64,000 nucleotides of DNA, taken from assembly GCF_005047655.1 (NCBI RefSeq), contig NZ_SUKF01000009.1, positions 186,001-250,000 on the forward strand, given 5' to 3'. The number at the start of each line of letters is the position of its first letter. The stretch's first letter is position 1. The translations under genes were made by a program, and so were the position numbers. The DNA is from Sinimarinibacterium arenosum (GTDB taxonomy: Bacteria > Pseudomonadota > Gammaproteobacteria > Nevskiales > Nevskiaceae). Positions 48,316 to 55,240 of the stretch are shown here, one piece after another. Under the pieces are notes generated by a model. It saw only the letters and a list, made by a program, of their open reading frames with translations. It did no database searches and was not told the DNA's origin.

Positions 48316-49256
48316 GTTTCCGGTTCCATTTTGATTCGATGTAGTGCAGCCACCGCGCGTGCAGTGGCCTTGAGCGTGCTCGTGTAACTGCGACGGCGGA
48401 CGCGAAGCATCGTGATTTCGGCCGCCAGCCTTCCGATTTCGTCTGGGTTCTTGTTGTACTTGGCGCGCTCCAGCTCGCGACTTGAGATGGGGTTTTCGTC
48501 TGGGCCCTTGGGCGAAGTCATTCGCGCCATGCGGCGTCCCCCCAGTCCTGCAGTGGCCATAAAGAAGGTCGGTCCCGCCGGGCCGCTGAACGGCCCAACT
48601 GCTTTCTCAGAAACTTCCCACCGGCACACAATCGAAACCCTGGGACGTTTGGTGAGCTGATTGAACCGCTGCATCATTTCGTCGAGTTCGCGATCGATCA
48701 GCTCCAGGGCTTCACCCGCTTCGCGGACCATCGTGGCAACGTCAGAGATCAGCGCGGCGCGGTAACGGGCCGTGACTGCGGGGCTCGGTTGGGGGCCCGG
48801 AATCGAAGCCACCTCCGCGCGACGCACCAGGGGGACGAGGTTACGCATTGCTTCGCGCGCAGCGCTCCGAATCGCCAGGTAGTCCGTCAGGCGTTCGAGG
48901 GCGGCCGACTGGAAGGGGAGGAACGCCGGGGTGGTGTACCTCGGCAGATACCGGACCTGGGGCCGCCGCATCCGTTCACGTCTCCCGTCTGCGTGCACGA
49001 CATACCAGTCAACACCAGCCGGTCCCAAGGCGCGGTCGGCCGGCATCTCCCCCCAATACACACGCAGGCTCCTGCCAAGGACGTGCCTTGCTGGGTGATT
49101 GAACTGGCGCATCAGCTCATCAATCTCCCAGTCCACCGCATCGAGGTGGCGGCCGACGTACCGGATCACGTCCTCCAGATTGGTGATCGTATCGGCACGC
49201 CGGCGCCGCAACTCCTCGCGGAGTTCAAGGTAGGCGTTGAGTTTGGGATTCTCCAT
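48312..49256 (-). CDS. Unknown protein with internal duplication, first gene of the par operon
   Basis: 314 residues from ATG 49256. The protein consists of two similar halves. Half 1 has AVDWEIDELMRQFNHPAR followed by RVYWGE and GPAGVDWYV; half 2 has LIDRELDEMMQRFNQLTKRP followed by VCRWEVSE and GPAGPTFFM. Both units end in a basic helical stretch. I do not recognise the family. Because it is co-transcribed and overlaps parM, it may be an extra partition factor such as a second centromere-binding or filament-regulating protein; this is inference. A shared-class promoter lies directly upstream. Confidence 0.6.
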   Translation of the reverse strand: MENPKLNAYLELREELRRRRADTITNLEDVIRYVGRHLDAVDWEIDELMRQFNHPARHVLGRSLRVYWGEMPADRALGPAGVDWYVVHADGRRERMRRPQVRYLPRYTTPAFLPFQSAALERLTDYLAIRSAAREAMRNLVPLVRRAEVASIPGPQPSPAVTARYRAALISDVATMVREAGEALELIDRELDEMMQRFNQLTKRPRVSIVCRWEVSEKAVGPFSGPAGPTFFMATAGLGGRRMARMTSPKGPDENPISSRELERAKYNKNPDEIGRLAAEITMLRVRRRSYTSTLKATARAVAALHRIKMEPET

Positions 49257-49258
49257 GC

Positions 49259-49282
49259 TCGATAGACGCACGGATTGCCCAC
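49259..49282 (-). promoter_or_regulatory. Shared-class promoter for the par operon: GTGGGC-N12-TATCGA
   Basis: Minus strand. The stretch GTGGGCAATCCGTGCGTCTA is almost the same as at 18138 (GTGGGCAAACCGTGCGTCTA). The -10-like box ends two bases before the ATG, so the transcript may be leaderless. Confidence 0.55.
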
Positions 49283-49630
49283 GGCTGAGCGTTCTGGGGC
49301 TTCACGGGGCGGGACGTAGTGCGGCCGTCCCGTGTCCCGCCCCGGGCCTGCGTGTACCACCGCTCGCCGCCACTACGCCTTCAGGTCGCCCGCGGCCCGC
49401 CTAGGCCCAGACGCCCTCCGCCGCACCCATCCAGACGCGCGCCGCTACACGGTCGCCGCACGCCGGTGGAGGGCTCCGCGCGCGCCGGTCAACGTGGCCT
49501 GCGGGCGGTTAGGAGTGGCGCATGGCGGCGCGTTCGCGGCCGATGCCGGCGTACGCCGGGCGCTTTCTGAGAGGGGCCTGGCGTTAGGGCGGCGTGCGGG
49601 GGGCGCGCGTGCAGGAATCCTGGGCGTGAC
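49283..49630. other. Gene-free GC-rich region upstream of the par operon
   Basis: About 350 bases without a convincing gene; ORFs here are GC-driven and have no ribosome sites. It holds the inverted repeat at 49305-49344 and several short G/C-rich repeats, and is the likeliest place for the ParR centromere. Confidence 0.4.
49305..49344. repeat. 11-bp perfect inverted repeat (CGGGGCGGGAC, 18-base loop)
   Basis: The arms are 49305-49315 and 49334-49344. The repeat lies 49 bases upstream of the first par gene. It could be a centromere element, an operator or a transcript hairpin. Confidence 0.5.
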
Positions 49631-49672
49631 AGAGCGCGCGGGGGGCTTGGCCGCTCTAAGTTGTTGTTTTTT
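49631..49672 (+). terminator. Candidate rho-independent terminator
   Basis: Stem arms AGAGCG and CGCTCT (49631-49636 and 49652-49657) with a G-rich loop are followed by GTTGTTTTTT. No plus-strand gene is evident just upstream, so it may end an unrecognised transcript or protect the par region. Confidence 0.35.
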
Positions 49673-49761
49673 GGTGGTATCGGAGAGCCGCGTGCGTACG
49701 GGTGTAAAGCCCCCAACGCGGCACCAATCTAATACTTCGGGTAACTCTGCCCAATAGGGCG

Positions 49762-50490
49762 TTACAGGTCCTGGTGAACTACCCGGGTCGCGCGGCCTAC
49801 CAGAAAGAGATCTCGCCCCCCTGCCTCGATCGGGGTGGCCGTAGTCGCCACCACCCGGATGGTCTGCCTGGGGTCTGTCGTGGTGGCAAAGGCGAGCTGA
49901 TGCGTACCGGGAATCTGGGCTAGAAAGGTCATCAGCGTGAGGTGCCCTACTTCTGTAGCGACAACATAGCGCTCCCCGACGCCGAACACGCCTCCGGAGG
50001 CCTGGGTCTCAACGATCGTGTCGCCATCGTTCGCACCGCCCTCGATCGCGACGTACAAACAATCCGGCCTCTTCACCCATACGCCGCGCGGGTGAATCTT
50101 CATCGCCCCACGGCTCTCGACGGCCGCGAGCAGGCGCGCGACCACTTCCGCCTGTGGACACGCGGCTACCTCGTCCAGCACAACACGATCGCAATAGGCG
50201 CTGCTCTGCTGGGTGCCGCTGCGGGCGCGTTCCAGAAACGCGGTCTTCGCCTCCGCGCCGATCCGCTCGAGTGCATTTTCCAAAACCAACTCGGCCGTGT
50301 TCTCCGGAGTACATCCCGCTAACCCCGCCAGGACAAGCACCGCATCCTCCGACGCCGCCGGCTGCGAGCCCGTTCGCAGCCGCCGCAGCTGGGCCACCGT
50401 GAGGCGACACTCCGCCGCAACCTCCTTCACCTCCCGTCCCTGCGCCACGAGCCGTTCTATTAGCCGCGCCGCTGTTGTTGGCGACGTCAT
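49762..50490 (-). CDS. HTH-domain regulator-like protein
   Basis: 242 residues; ATG 50490 is preceded by GGAGGG, and longer in-frame extensions lack a ribosome site. The N-terminal 60 residues look like an HTH: LIERLVAQGREVKEVAAECR, then LTVAQLRRLRTGSQPA. The rest has a helical middle and a beta-rich C-terminal domain of about 120 residues (GVWVKRPDCLYVAIEGG and GVFGVGERYVVATEVGHLTL) with no known family. It is divergent from the sigma-like gene and may control it. Confidence 0.55.
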   Translation of the reverse strand: MTSPTTAARLIERLVAQGREVKEVAAECRLTVAQLRRLRTGSQPAASEDAVLVLAGLAGCTPENTAELVLENALERIGAEAKTAFLERARSGTQQSSAYCDRVVLDEVAACPQAEVVARLLAAVESRGAMKIHPRGVWVKRPDCLYVAIEGGANDGDTIVETQASGGVFGVGERYVVATEVGHLTLMTFLAQIPGTHQLAFATTTDPRQTIRVVATTATPIEAGGRDLFLVGRATRVVHQDL

Positions 50491-50600
50491 CTGTATCCCT
50501 CCACCTGGTCCACTCACCCGCTCCATAACGCTACAGCACCCCCCACTGACCCCCGGCATTGTAGGCAAGGCTGTAACAAAGCGAACCTGGCGAACATTGT

Positions 50601-50630
50601 TTGCTTGCGGACGTGCAAGTTTTGTTCTAC
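50601..50630 (+). promoter_or_regulatory. Sigma-70-like promoter of the sigma-like gene
   Basis: TTGCTT, an 18-base spacer and TTCTAC, 31 bases before the ATG. It differs from the GGGGCG/TAGGGT class seen elsewhere, which fits transcription by host polymerase. Confidence 0.4.
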
Positions 50631-50635
50631 GCTCG

Positions 50636-50655
50636 CCCCCTAAATTCTTCGGGGG
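50636..50655 (+). promoter_or_regulatory. Hairpin over the ribosome site of the sigma-like gene
   Basis: CCCCC (50636-50640) pairs with GGGGG (50651-50655), and the latter is the start of the ribosome site GGGGGAAGAA. Folding would hide the site and could control translation. Confidence 0.4.
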
Positions 50656-50661
50656 AAGAAC

Positions 50662-51432
50662 ATGGGGCACGCAGCGATTTCGCGCGCGCAACTACTCCAA
50701 CAGTTGCAGATGGAGCGGTATATCAACGCATTGGCGCGGGAGGCCGAGTGCTCCCCCGAGTTGATGCCGAGAGTCGTCCGGGTCCTGGACGAGCACCTTG
50801 ATGGATGGGTCGCTTACTGCCTCCGCAGGTATTGGCGCCCCCAGGGGATTTCCTGGACTGACCATGTCGCGGAAAGTCGCCAAAGCCTGCACGACCTGAT
50901 CACGACCACCATGCTTCGATGGCTGAGTCGCGCGGTCAGCGAGGCCCCCACAATTGAACACGACATCCTTTGCATCCGCGCCTGCAGCGTCTTCAGGACC
51001 GCCGCGCGCTGCAACATCGCCCAGCAGTATTACGGTCGCATAAGCAGCTGCGGCCACTGGGCCCTGACCCTGAACCCGAGCGGCGAGGTGCGTTTCCGCG
51101 ACTCCGATCTCCGGGTCAAAGTCGACGAGAGCGCCTCGACCTGGTGCACCGTCGAGAGCCTTGAGTCCATCTCCGATCCCGCTGAGCTGCTGGTTGCTGA
51201 GGAGGATCTCTCCCAGCAGAACGAGACACTGCGCATCGTGCTCGAGCGCCTTCGCGCTGAATATAGCCGGCGCCAGGTGTCCATCCTGATGATGTGTCTA
51301 CGCGACCGAATGACGACCGACGAGATCGCCGCGGCCCTCAACGAGGACCGCCGCAACGTCGTCCGCTGCCTCGACCGGATGCGCCCTCGCGCTGCCGAGA
51401 TCGCTGCAGAGCTGCACAGCCACCCCGAATAA
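50662..51432 (+). CDS. Sigma-factor-like protein
   Basis: 256 residues. The C-terminal 60 residues look like a sigma region 4 helix-turn-helix: YSRRQVSILMMCLRDRMTTD, then EIAAALNEDRRNVVRCLDRM. The helical N-terminal part (about 30-115) could be region 2 (VDRxLDxHLDGWVAYCLRRYW-like helices), but it is longer than in typical ECF factors and contains an unassigned insertion (about 120-175). Cys-containing blocks RTAARCNIAQQYYG and SSCGHW lie in the middle. It could be a bona fide alternative sigma factor or an anti-termination or regulatory relative. Its divergence from an HTH gene fits a local control circuit. Confidence 0.6.
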   Translation: MGHAAISRAQLLQQLQMERYINALAREAECSPELMPRVVRVLDEHLDGWVAYCLRRYWRPQGISWTDHVAESRQSLHDLITTTMLRWLSRAVSEAPTIEHDILCIRACSVFRTAARCNIAQQYYGRISSCGHWALTLNPSGEVRFRDSDLRVKVDESASTWCTVESLESISDPAELLVAEEDLSQQNETLRIVLERLRAEYSRRQVSILMMCLRDRMTTDEIAAALNEDRRNVVRCLDRMRPRAAEIAAELHSHPE

Positions 51433-51434
51433 CG

Positions 51435-51458
51435 GCGGGCATGCACGACGTCTAAAGC
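51435..51458 (+). promoter_or_regulatory. Shared-class promoter: GCGGGC-N12-TAAAGC
   Basis: It lies 23 bases before the primase gene, with GACGTCTAAAG at the -10. Confidence 0.5.
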
Positions 51459-51481
51459 TCGTCTACACAGAACGAGCCCCG

Positions 51482-52798
51482 ATGTCTTTCCTGAACGATC
51501 AAGTCTTGCCGGCTCTCGACGCCGCTGACGCCGGATTGCTTTCGGCACTCAACCCGAAGAAACGCACGCGCTACTGGGTCCTCGACTGCCCCTCGTGCCA
51601 AACGGCCGGGGCCGCCTACTACTACCCCGGGCACAGCCGCTTCCAGTGCTCTCGCAAGAACAACTGCGGCCATTCCACCTCCCTGTGGGAATACGTCTTG
51701 GCGGGCCATGGCGGGAACAAGCAAGAGACCTTCAATACTTTGTGCGCCGCTGCCGGGGTTGTGCCTCCCGCCCGGGACGGTGAAGTCAGCGAGAGCCAGC
51801 GGCTATCGGCGGTTGTTCGCTCCGTCCTGAAGTCGGCGCTGATCAACAACACTTCCGCAGGCGACTATCTCGCCACCACGCGCAAGCATCCGCGCGACAC
51901 CTGGGACCGCCTCGATATCGGCTATTACCCCGGCGCGAAATGGCTCGAGGCCACCCTCAAGCAGCGCGGCGTGGATCTCGCACTCGCGCGGGAGTGGGAC
52001 ATCCTCCCGGACCCGAAGTACAGGGAGAGCCTGCACGCCAACCGGCTCGTTGGCTGGTGGAAACAACCCAACGGCACCCTCCGGCTCTGGAGTCGCCTGA
52101 TTGGCGACCCACCGGATGGCCCTGATGCGCCCCCCAAGTACCGGTATGGCGAGGGGATGGTTCGGACCATTCCGTACGGCTTCCGGCGCCCCGGACACAA
52201 CACCCTCATCTGCGTCGAGGGCCCCCTCGACCGCCACGCTCTGGAAGCCCTCGGCATTCCCGCCAACGCGACGGGCGGCAACGCGGTCATTGACGCCCAG
52301 GCCGCGTACATGGCCGCAAACGGGGTGGAGGCCTTGGTCTACTTCATTGACGCCGACAAGGCTGGAACGGACGGGGCCCTAGCTACAATCCGCAACTGCG
52401 AGCCACGCGGCATCACCTGCTTCTTCGCAACGCCGCCCGCGGGCCTCGACGTCGACGACCTCTACCAGGCCGGGGAGGGCGCCACAATCGTGTCCCTGCT
52501 CGAAACCGCGGTCAGCTCTGGCGCTCTTCTGGCCCGAGAGATCCTTGCTGCCGGCGACGACCGAAAGTCCTTCGAGTCCGCCCGCACCTACTGGAAACTG
52601 CGCGGGACTCTGACGCCGTACAGCTGGGATGTGTTCACTCGGGTGATGCAGGCGGCCGGGCGCCCGGTCATGCCGCTGCCCTCCGAGGCGCTGCAAATGA
52701 TGGCCCGCCTCCTCGAAGATGGGGTGCGCGTCGACGACGCCCAAACATTGATCCAGCGCCGCTACGGCCTTCAGATCGCAATCACAGAGGCTCGATAA
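51482..52798 (+). CDS. Primase-like protein with zinc-binding and TOPRIM domains
   Basis: 438 residues. The N-terminal zinc ribbon has DCPSCQTAGAAYYY and a second pair in CSRKNNCGH (DnaG CHC2 type). The TOPRIM domain has NTLICVEGPLDRHALEALGI (about residue 239) with its catalytic Glu, and VYFIDADKAGTDGA with the DxD pair (about 285-295). No helicase domain follows, and the C-terminal 100 residues are unassigned. It probably makes primers on the element, for example on the transferred strand. It overlaps the next gene (TAATG). Confidence 0.85.
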   Translation: MSFLNDQVLPALDAADAGLLSALNPKKRTRYWVLDCPSCQTAGAAYYYPGHSRFQCSRKNNCGHSTSLWEYVLAGHGGNKQETFNTLCAAAGVVPPARDGEVSESQRLSAVVRSVLKSALINNTSAGDYLATTRKHPRDTWDRLDIGYYPGAKWLEATLKQRGVDLALAREWDILPDPKYRESLHANRLVGWWKQPNGTLRLWSRLIGDPPDGPDAPPKYRYGEGMVRTIPYGFRRPGHNTLICVEGPLDRHALEALGIPANATGGNAVIDAQAAYMAANGVEALVYFIDADKAGTDGALATIRNCEPRGITCFFATPPAGLDVDDLYQAGEGATIVSLLETAVSSGALLAREILAAGDDRKSFESARTYWKLRGTLTPYSWDVFTRVMQAAGRPVMPLPSEALQMMARLLEDGVRVDDAQTLIQRRYGLQIAITEAR

Positions 52799-53184
52799 TG
52801 CCAGCCCCCACACAGTCGCCCATCAGCCCGGCGCTCCGCCTCGCGAAGTTCACCCTGATTGTCCTTGTGGTCGTGGTCGTGCTTCAGCTGGTGCTGAACC
52901 CCGCTCACCGCCGTCCCTACGTCGCGTGCTGGCCCGTGTACATGGGGTGCAAGTTCTTCTCGGTGACCGTTGTCCGCCAACTATTCCCGGGCGAACACGC
53001 CTTTGCGCTCGAAAACTTACGGCGCTGCGAACGCGCTCACGCCAGCTGTGTGTCCGTGACATCAAAGATCCCTGGCTTCCACTCAGGGGACAACGGGCTT
53101 CTGGAGCGTCTAAAGGAACAGGGAGCCGCCCTGAAGGGGCGCGCGGCCCCCACCACCGATAACAGCGGAGATGAAGATGAGTGA
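52798..53184 (+). CDS. Small membrane-anchored protein
   Basis: 128 residues. One membrane helix lies near residues 15-38 (FTLIVLVVVVVLQLVLNPAH). The rest is soluble with several cysteines (VACWPVYMGCKFF, RRCERAHASC) and an acidic C-terminus. It is coupled to the primase gene by the TAATG overlap. The family is unknown. Confidence 0.5.
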   Translation: MPAPTQSPISPALRLAKFTLIVLVVVVVLQLVLNPAHRRPYVACWPVYMGCKFFSVTVVRQLFPGEHAFALENLRRCERAHASCVSVTSKIPGFHSGDNGLLERLKEQGAALKGRAAPTTDNSGDEDE

Positions 53185-53764
53185 GTTTCAACAGAACCGG
53201 ACCACCCCCGCCGCTACGGCTGCGATCTCGAGCAAGGATGAGACAACAATCATTATCGGGAGCCCAATTACCGGCGTTCTGGCCCACAAACTGAAAGCCC
53301 TGGATCGTTGGATGGTGGCACAGGACCGCGCGTTCCAGCGGGGCGAGCTTGGGCTTGAGGAGCATCAGCAGCTGCAGCGCTCCGCCATGGGGGTCTCGAC
53401 CTCGATTGACGACATGATCCGGACCTTGAAGAAGGTCCCGTCCATCGCCAAGGTCGCCCACGCCAGCTTCCGGCCTCGCACGCGCCCCGCCCATGCGGGA
53501 CAACGCCCGAAGGGTCCGGGCGCTCCTCCTCGTGGCGCATCCTCGCAATCTGCGCACCGGACCCCTCCCGAACGGCCCAATGGCGGAACCGCCCCGACGG
53601 TAGCGACCCCGACCGCCGCTCCGGAGGCGCCCTCGCCCGCGGTCGCAGTGGCTGCTCCTCGAAAGGCATCACCCAAGCCACGCCCTGCCGCTACTCCTGG
53701 TGATGCTGCACCGGAGACCATCGCGGTGGCGGAGAACCTGAAGCCCGACACAACGGCCTTGTGA
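53177..53764 (+). CDS. Unknown protein with Pro/Ala-rich tail
   Basis: 195 residues from ATG 53177 (GGAG six bases upstream; ATG 53171 is possible). A helical N-terminal domain (VLAHKLKALDRWMVAQDRAF and ELGLEEHQQLQRSA) of about 95 residues is followed by a basic, Pro/Ala-rich disordered tail of 100 residues. It is the last gene of the primase operon; an inverted repeat follows the stop. Confidence 0.5.
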   Translation: MSEFQQNRTTPAATAAISSKDETTIIIGSPITGVLAHKLKALDRWMVAQDRAFQRGELGLEEHQQLQRSAMGVSTSIDDMIRTLKKVPSIAKVAHASFRPRTRPAHAGQRPKGPGAPPRGASSQSAHRTPPERPNGGTAPTVATPTAAPEAPSPAVAVAAPRKASPKPRPAATPGDAAPETIAVAENLKPDTTAL

Positions 53765-53775
53765 TCTCGCGTGGG

Positions 53776-53862
53776 GGATCTGACCCCCATCCCTCCCGTA
53801 CGCTCTCGCTTCGCTCGCCCCATGTAATGGGGACGCTTCCGTACGGGATGGGGGTCAGATCC
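53776..53862. repeat. 18-bp perfect inverted repeat enclosing a second hairpin
   Basis: The arms are GGATCTGACCCCCATCCC (53776-53793) and its complement (53845-53862); both flank CGTACG-containing segments, and the loop includes CCCCAT-GTA-ATGGGG. It begins 12 bases after the primase operon. It resembles a REP-type element or a large terminator. Confidence 0.7.
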
Positions 53863-54182
53863 TGACAATGCTTCACTTGCGCGTGCCGATCCGACCGGTG
53901 ACTTCACATCTGGCCCCACACGTCTTTCCTCACATTTCTCACTGTTCCCGGTTGCGTTCCTACAGCGGTTTTCCGAGGAGACAGGTCACGGTCGGCCGGG
54001 CGCCGCTGGACCGGCCAACATCCGGCGCCTTGCTCGGGCGGTGCCGGGTTTCCGCCCCCTGCGGGGGCTTCCGCGCCTTCGGCGCATGCAGTGCATATCG
54101 CGACGTCGCGGTGTGACTTTGATCGCCATCGCGCGTCACGCTCCGACTGGCGACGGTCCGGCGCGTCTCGCGTGGCATTGCG
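53863..54182. other. Gene-free interval
   Basis: About 320 bases between the inverted repeat and the promoter at 54183. ORFs on both strands are short and GC-driven, with no ribosome sites or recognisable products. I see no repeats other than runs such as GGCGCCGCTGG. Confidence 0.4.
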
Positions 54183-54205
54183 GGGGACGCTGCCGTCGGT
54201 AGGGT
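54183..54205 (+). promoter_or_regulatory. Shared-class promoter: GGGGAC-N11-TAGGGT
   Basis: It lies 27 bases before the gene at 54233 and is the first of a run of ten or more such sites in the 54-64 kb block. Confidence 0.6.
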
Positions 54206-54232
54206 GGGCCTGTACCTCGCACCGAGCCTCAA

Positions 54233-54664
54233 ATGTCCCGGAAATCCGTCCAGCCGCTTCGCCTCGTGATCGCACTGTCGGGCGGTGTCGTCCATGCGGT
54301 TGGTTATGACCAAGCCGGCGCCCCGGTGGCGCTTGAAGTCCAGGTGATCGACTACGACGCGCCCGCGGGTGGAGTCCCGATCGCGATCCCCCAGACCGAT
54401 GGCGAGGACATTCCCGCGATTACCTACGCGGTGCAGGCGCAGTGGCTACCGGAGCAGGTCCCCGAGACGATGCGGCGCGCTCAGGAGGCTACCGCCGCTC
54501 AGCAAGCCGCAGATGACGCGGCGCGCGCGCAGTACGTCGCGACCCTCGCAGCACCCGTCGCACACATTGCTGCGGCGGCCGATGCGCTCCCGCCGGAGTG
54601 GATGGACTGGAGCGGCCCGCTGGAGTCGGACTTCGACGACGCATGGATTCGCGAGGCGGCGTAG
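54233..54664 (+). CDS. Unknown 143-aa protein
   Basis: A beta-rich N-terminus (PLRLVIALSGGVVHAVGYD, EVQVIDYDA) is followed by an Ala-rich helix (residues 78-118) and an acidic end. No family or membrane segment is seen. It is a monocistronic gene with its own shared-class promoter. Confidence 0.5.
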   Translation: MSRKSVQPLRLVIALSGGVVHAVGYDQAGAPVALEVQVIDYDAPAGGVPIAIPQTDGEDIPAITYAVQAQWLPEQVPETMRRAQEATAAQQAADDAARAQYVATLAAPVAHIAAAADALPPEWMDWSGPLESDFDDAWIREAA

Positions 54665-54677
54665 CACCCCAAGTCGT

Positions 54678-54702
54678 GGGGCGCATATCCGCTGCATAGG
54701 GT
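54678..54702 (+). promoter_or_regulatory. Shared-class promoter: GGGGCG-N13-TAGGGT
   Basis: It lies 36 bases before the gene at 54739. Confidence 0.6.
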
Positions 54703-54738
54703 GGTTACAGGCCCACCCAATCGGATGTTTGACACCCC

Positions 54739-55203
54739 ATGGAATACGCGATGACGAAGGCGGAAGCGGCAGCCCGCACAGCGTTTGACCCTGCCTCCGA
54801 GCAAGTAGCACGCTGCATGGTTGAGGTTGATCTGGCACTCGACCGCACCCGGCGCAGTGTTCGGCGCGCGTTGGGCGCGCTGCTTTGGTCCCCGGTGGAG
54901 ATTGAATTGTTCCGTCGCCTGTCGGCCCCCAATGGGCGGCTGGTGGTGTACGTCAACGGGCGCCCCGAATCGAGCTTTGAGCCGGAGTTTGTCCTTGATC
55001 CGCAGGGACGCTCGCGCGGCGAGACGGCGCCCATCATCGCCGCGTTTGGCGGTGGGGTAGGCGGCGAGTCCCGCCTGCGCGAGTTCTATCGCCTTGCGCG
55101 CACCTATGAGGCGATCGGTGGATTGGTCGTCGGCGGTAGTCCGTGCCGTCTATTCCCACAGGTCTTTGTCACTCGTGAGTGCGGGGCTCTCGAAGCGGCA
55201 TAG
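54739..55203 (+). CDS. Unknown 154-aa protein
   Basis: ATG 54739 is used; ATG 54751 is an alternative. A helical N-terminus (EVDLALDRTRRSVRRALGAL) leads to a domain with NGRLVVYVNGRPESSFEP and a Gly-rich turn (GGGVGGES). No family is recognised. The stop codon TAG is the first three bases of the next promoter's TAGGGT box. Confidence 0.5.
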   Translation: MEYAMTKAEAAARTAFDPASEQVARCMVEVDLALDRTRRSVRRALGALLWSPVEIELFRRLSAPNGRLVVYVNGRPESSFEPEFVLDPQGRSRGETAPIIAAFGGGVGGESRLREFYRLARTYEAIGGLVVGGSPCRLFPQVFVTRECGALEAA

Positions 55204-55206
55204 GGT
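55183..55206 (+). promoter_or_regulatory. Shared-class promoter: GGGGCT-N12-TAGGGT
   Basis: It overlaps the end of the gene at 54739 and lies 34 bases before nrdJa. Confidence 0.6.
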
Positions 55207-55240
55207 AGTCACATACCACGCAATTCCACGGAGCAGAACG

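Noticed and set aside
49319-49757. ORFs of 60-140 codons in the region upstream of the par operon
   Set aside because: GC-driven frames with Arg/Ala/Pro-rich composition, no ribosome sites and no family resemblance; the region fits a regulatory or centromere role better.
53868-54313. ORFs on both strands after the primase operon (up to 123 codons)
   Set aside because: No ribosome sites, compositional bias only, and they overlap the promoter and start of the gene at 54233.
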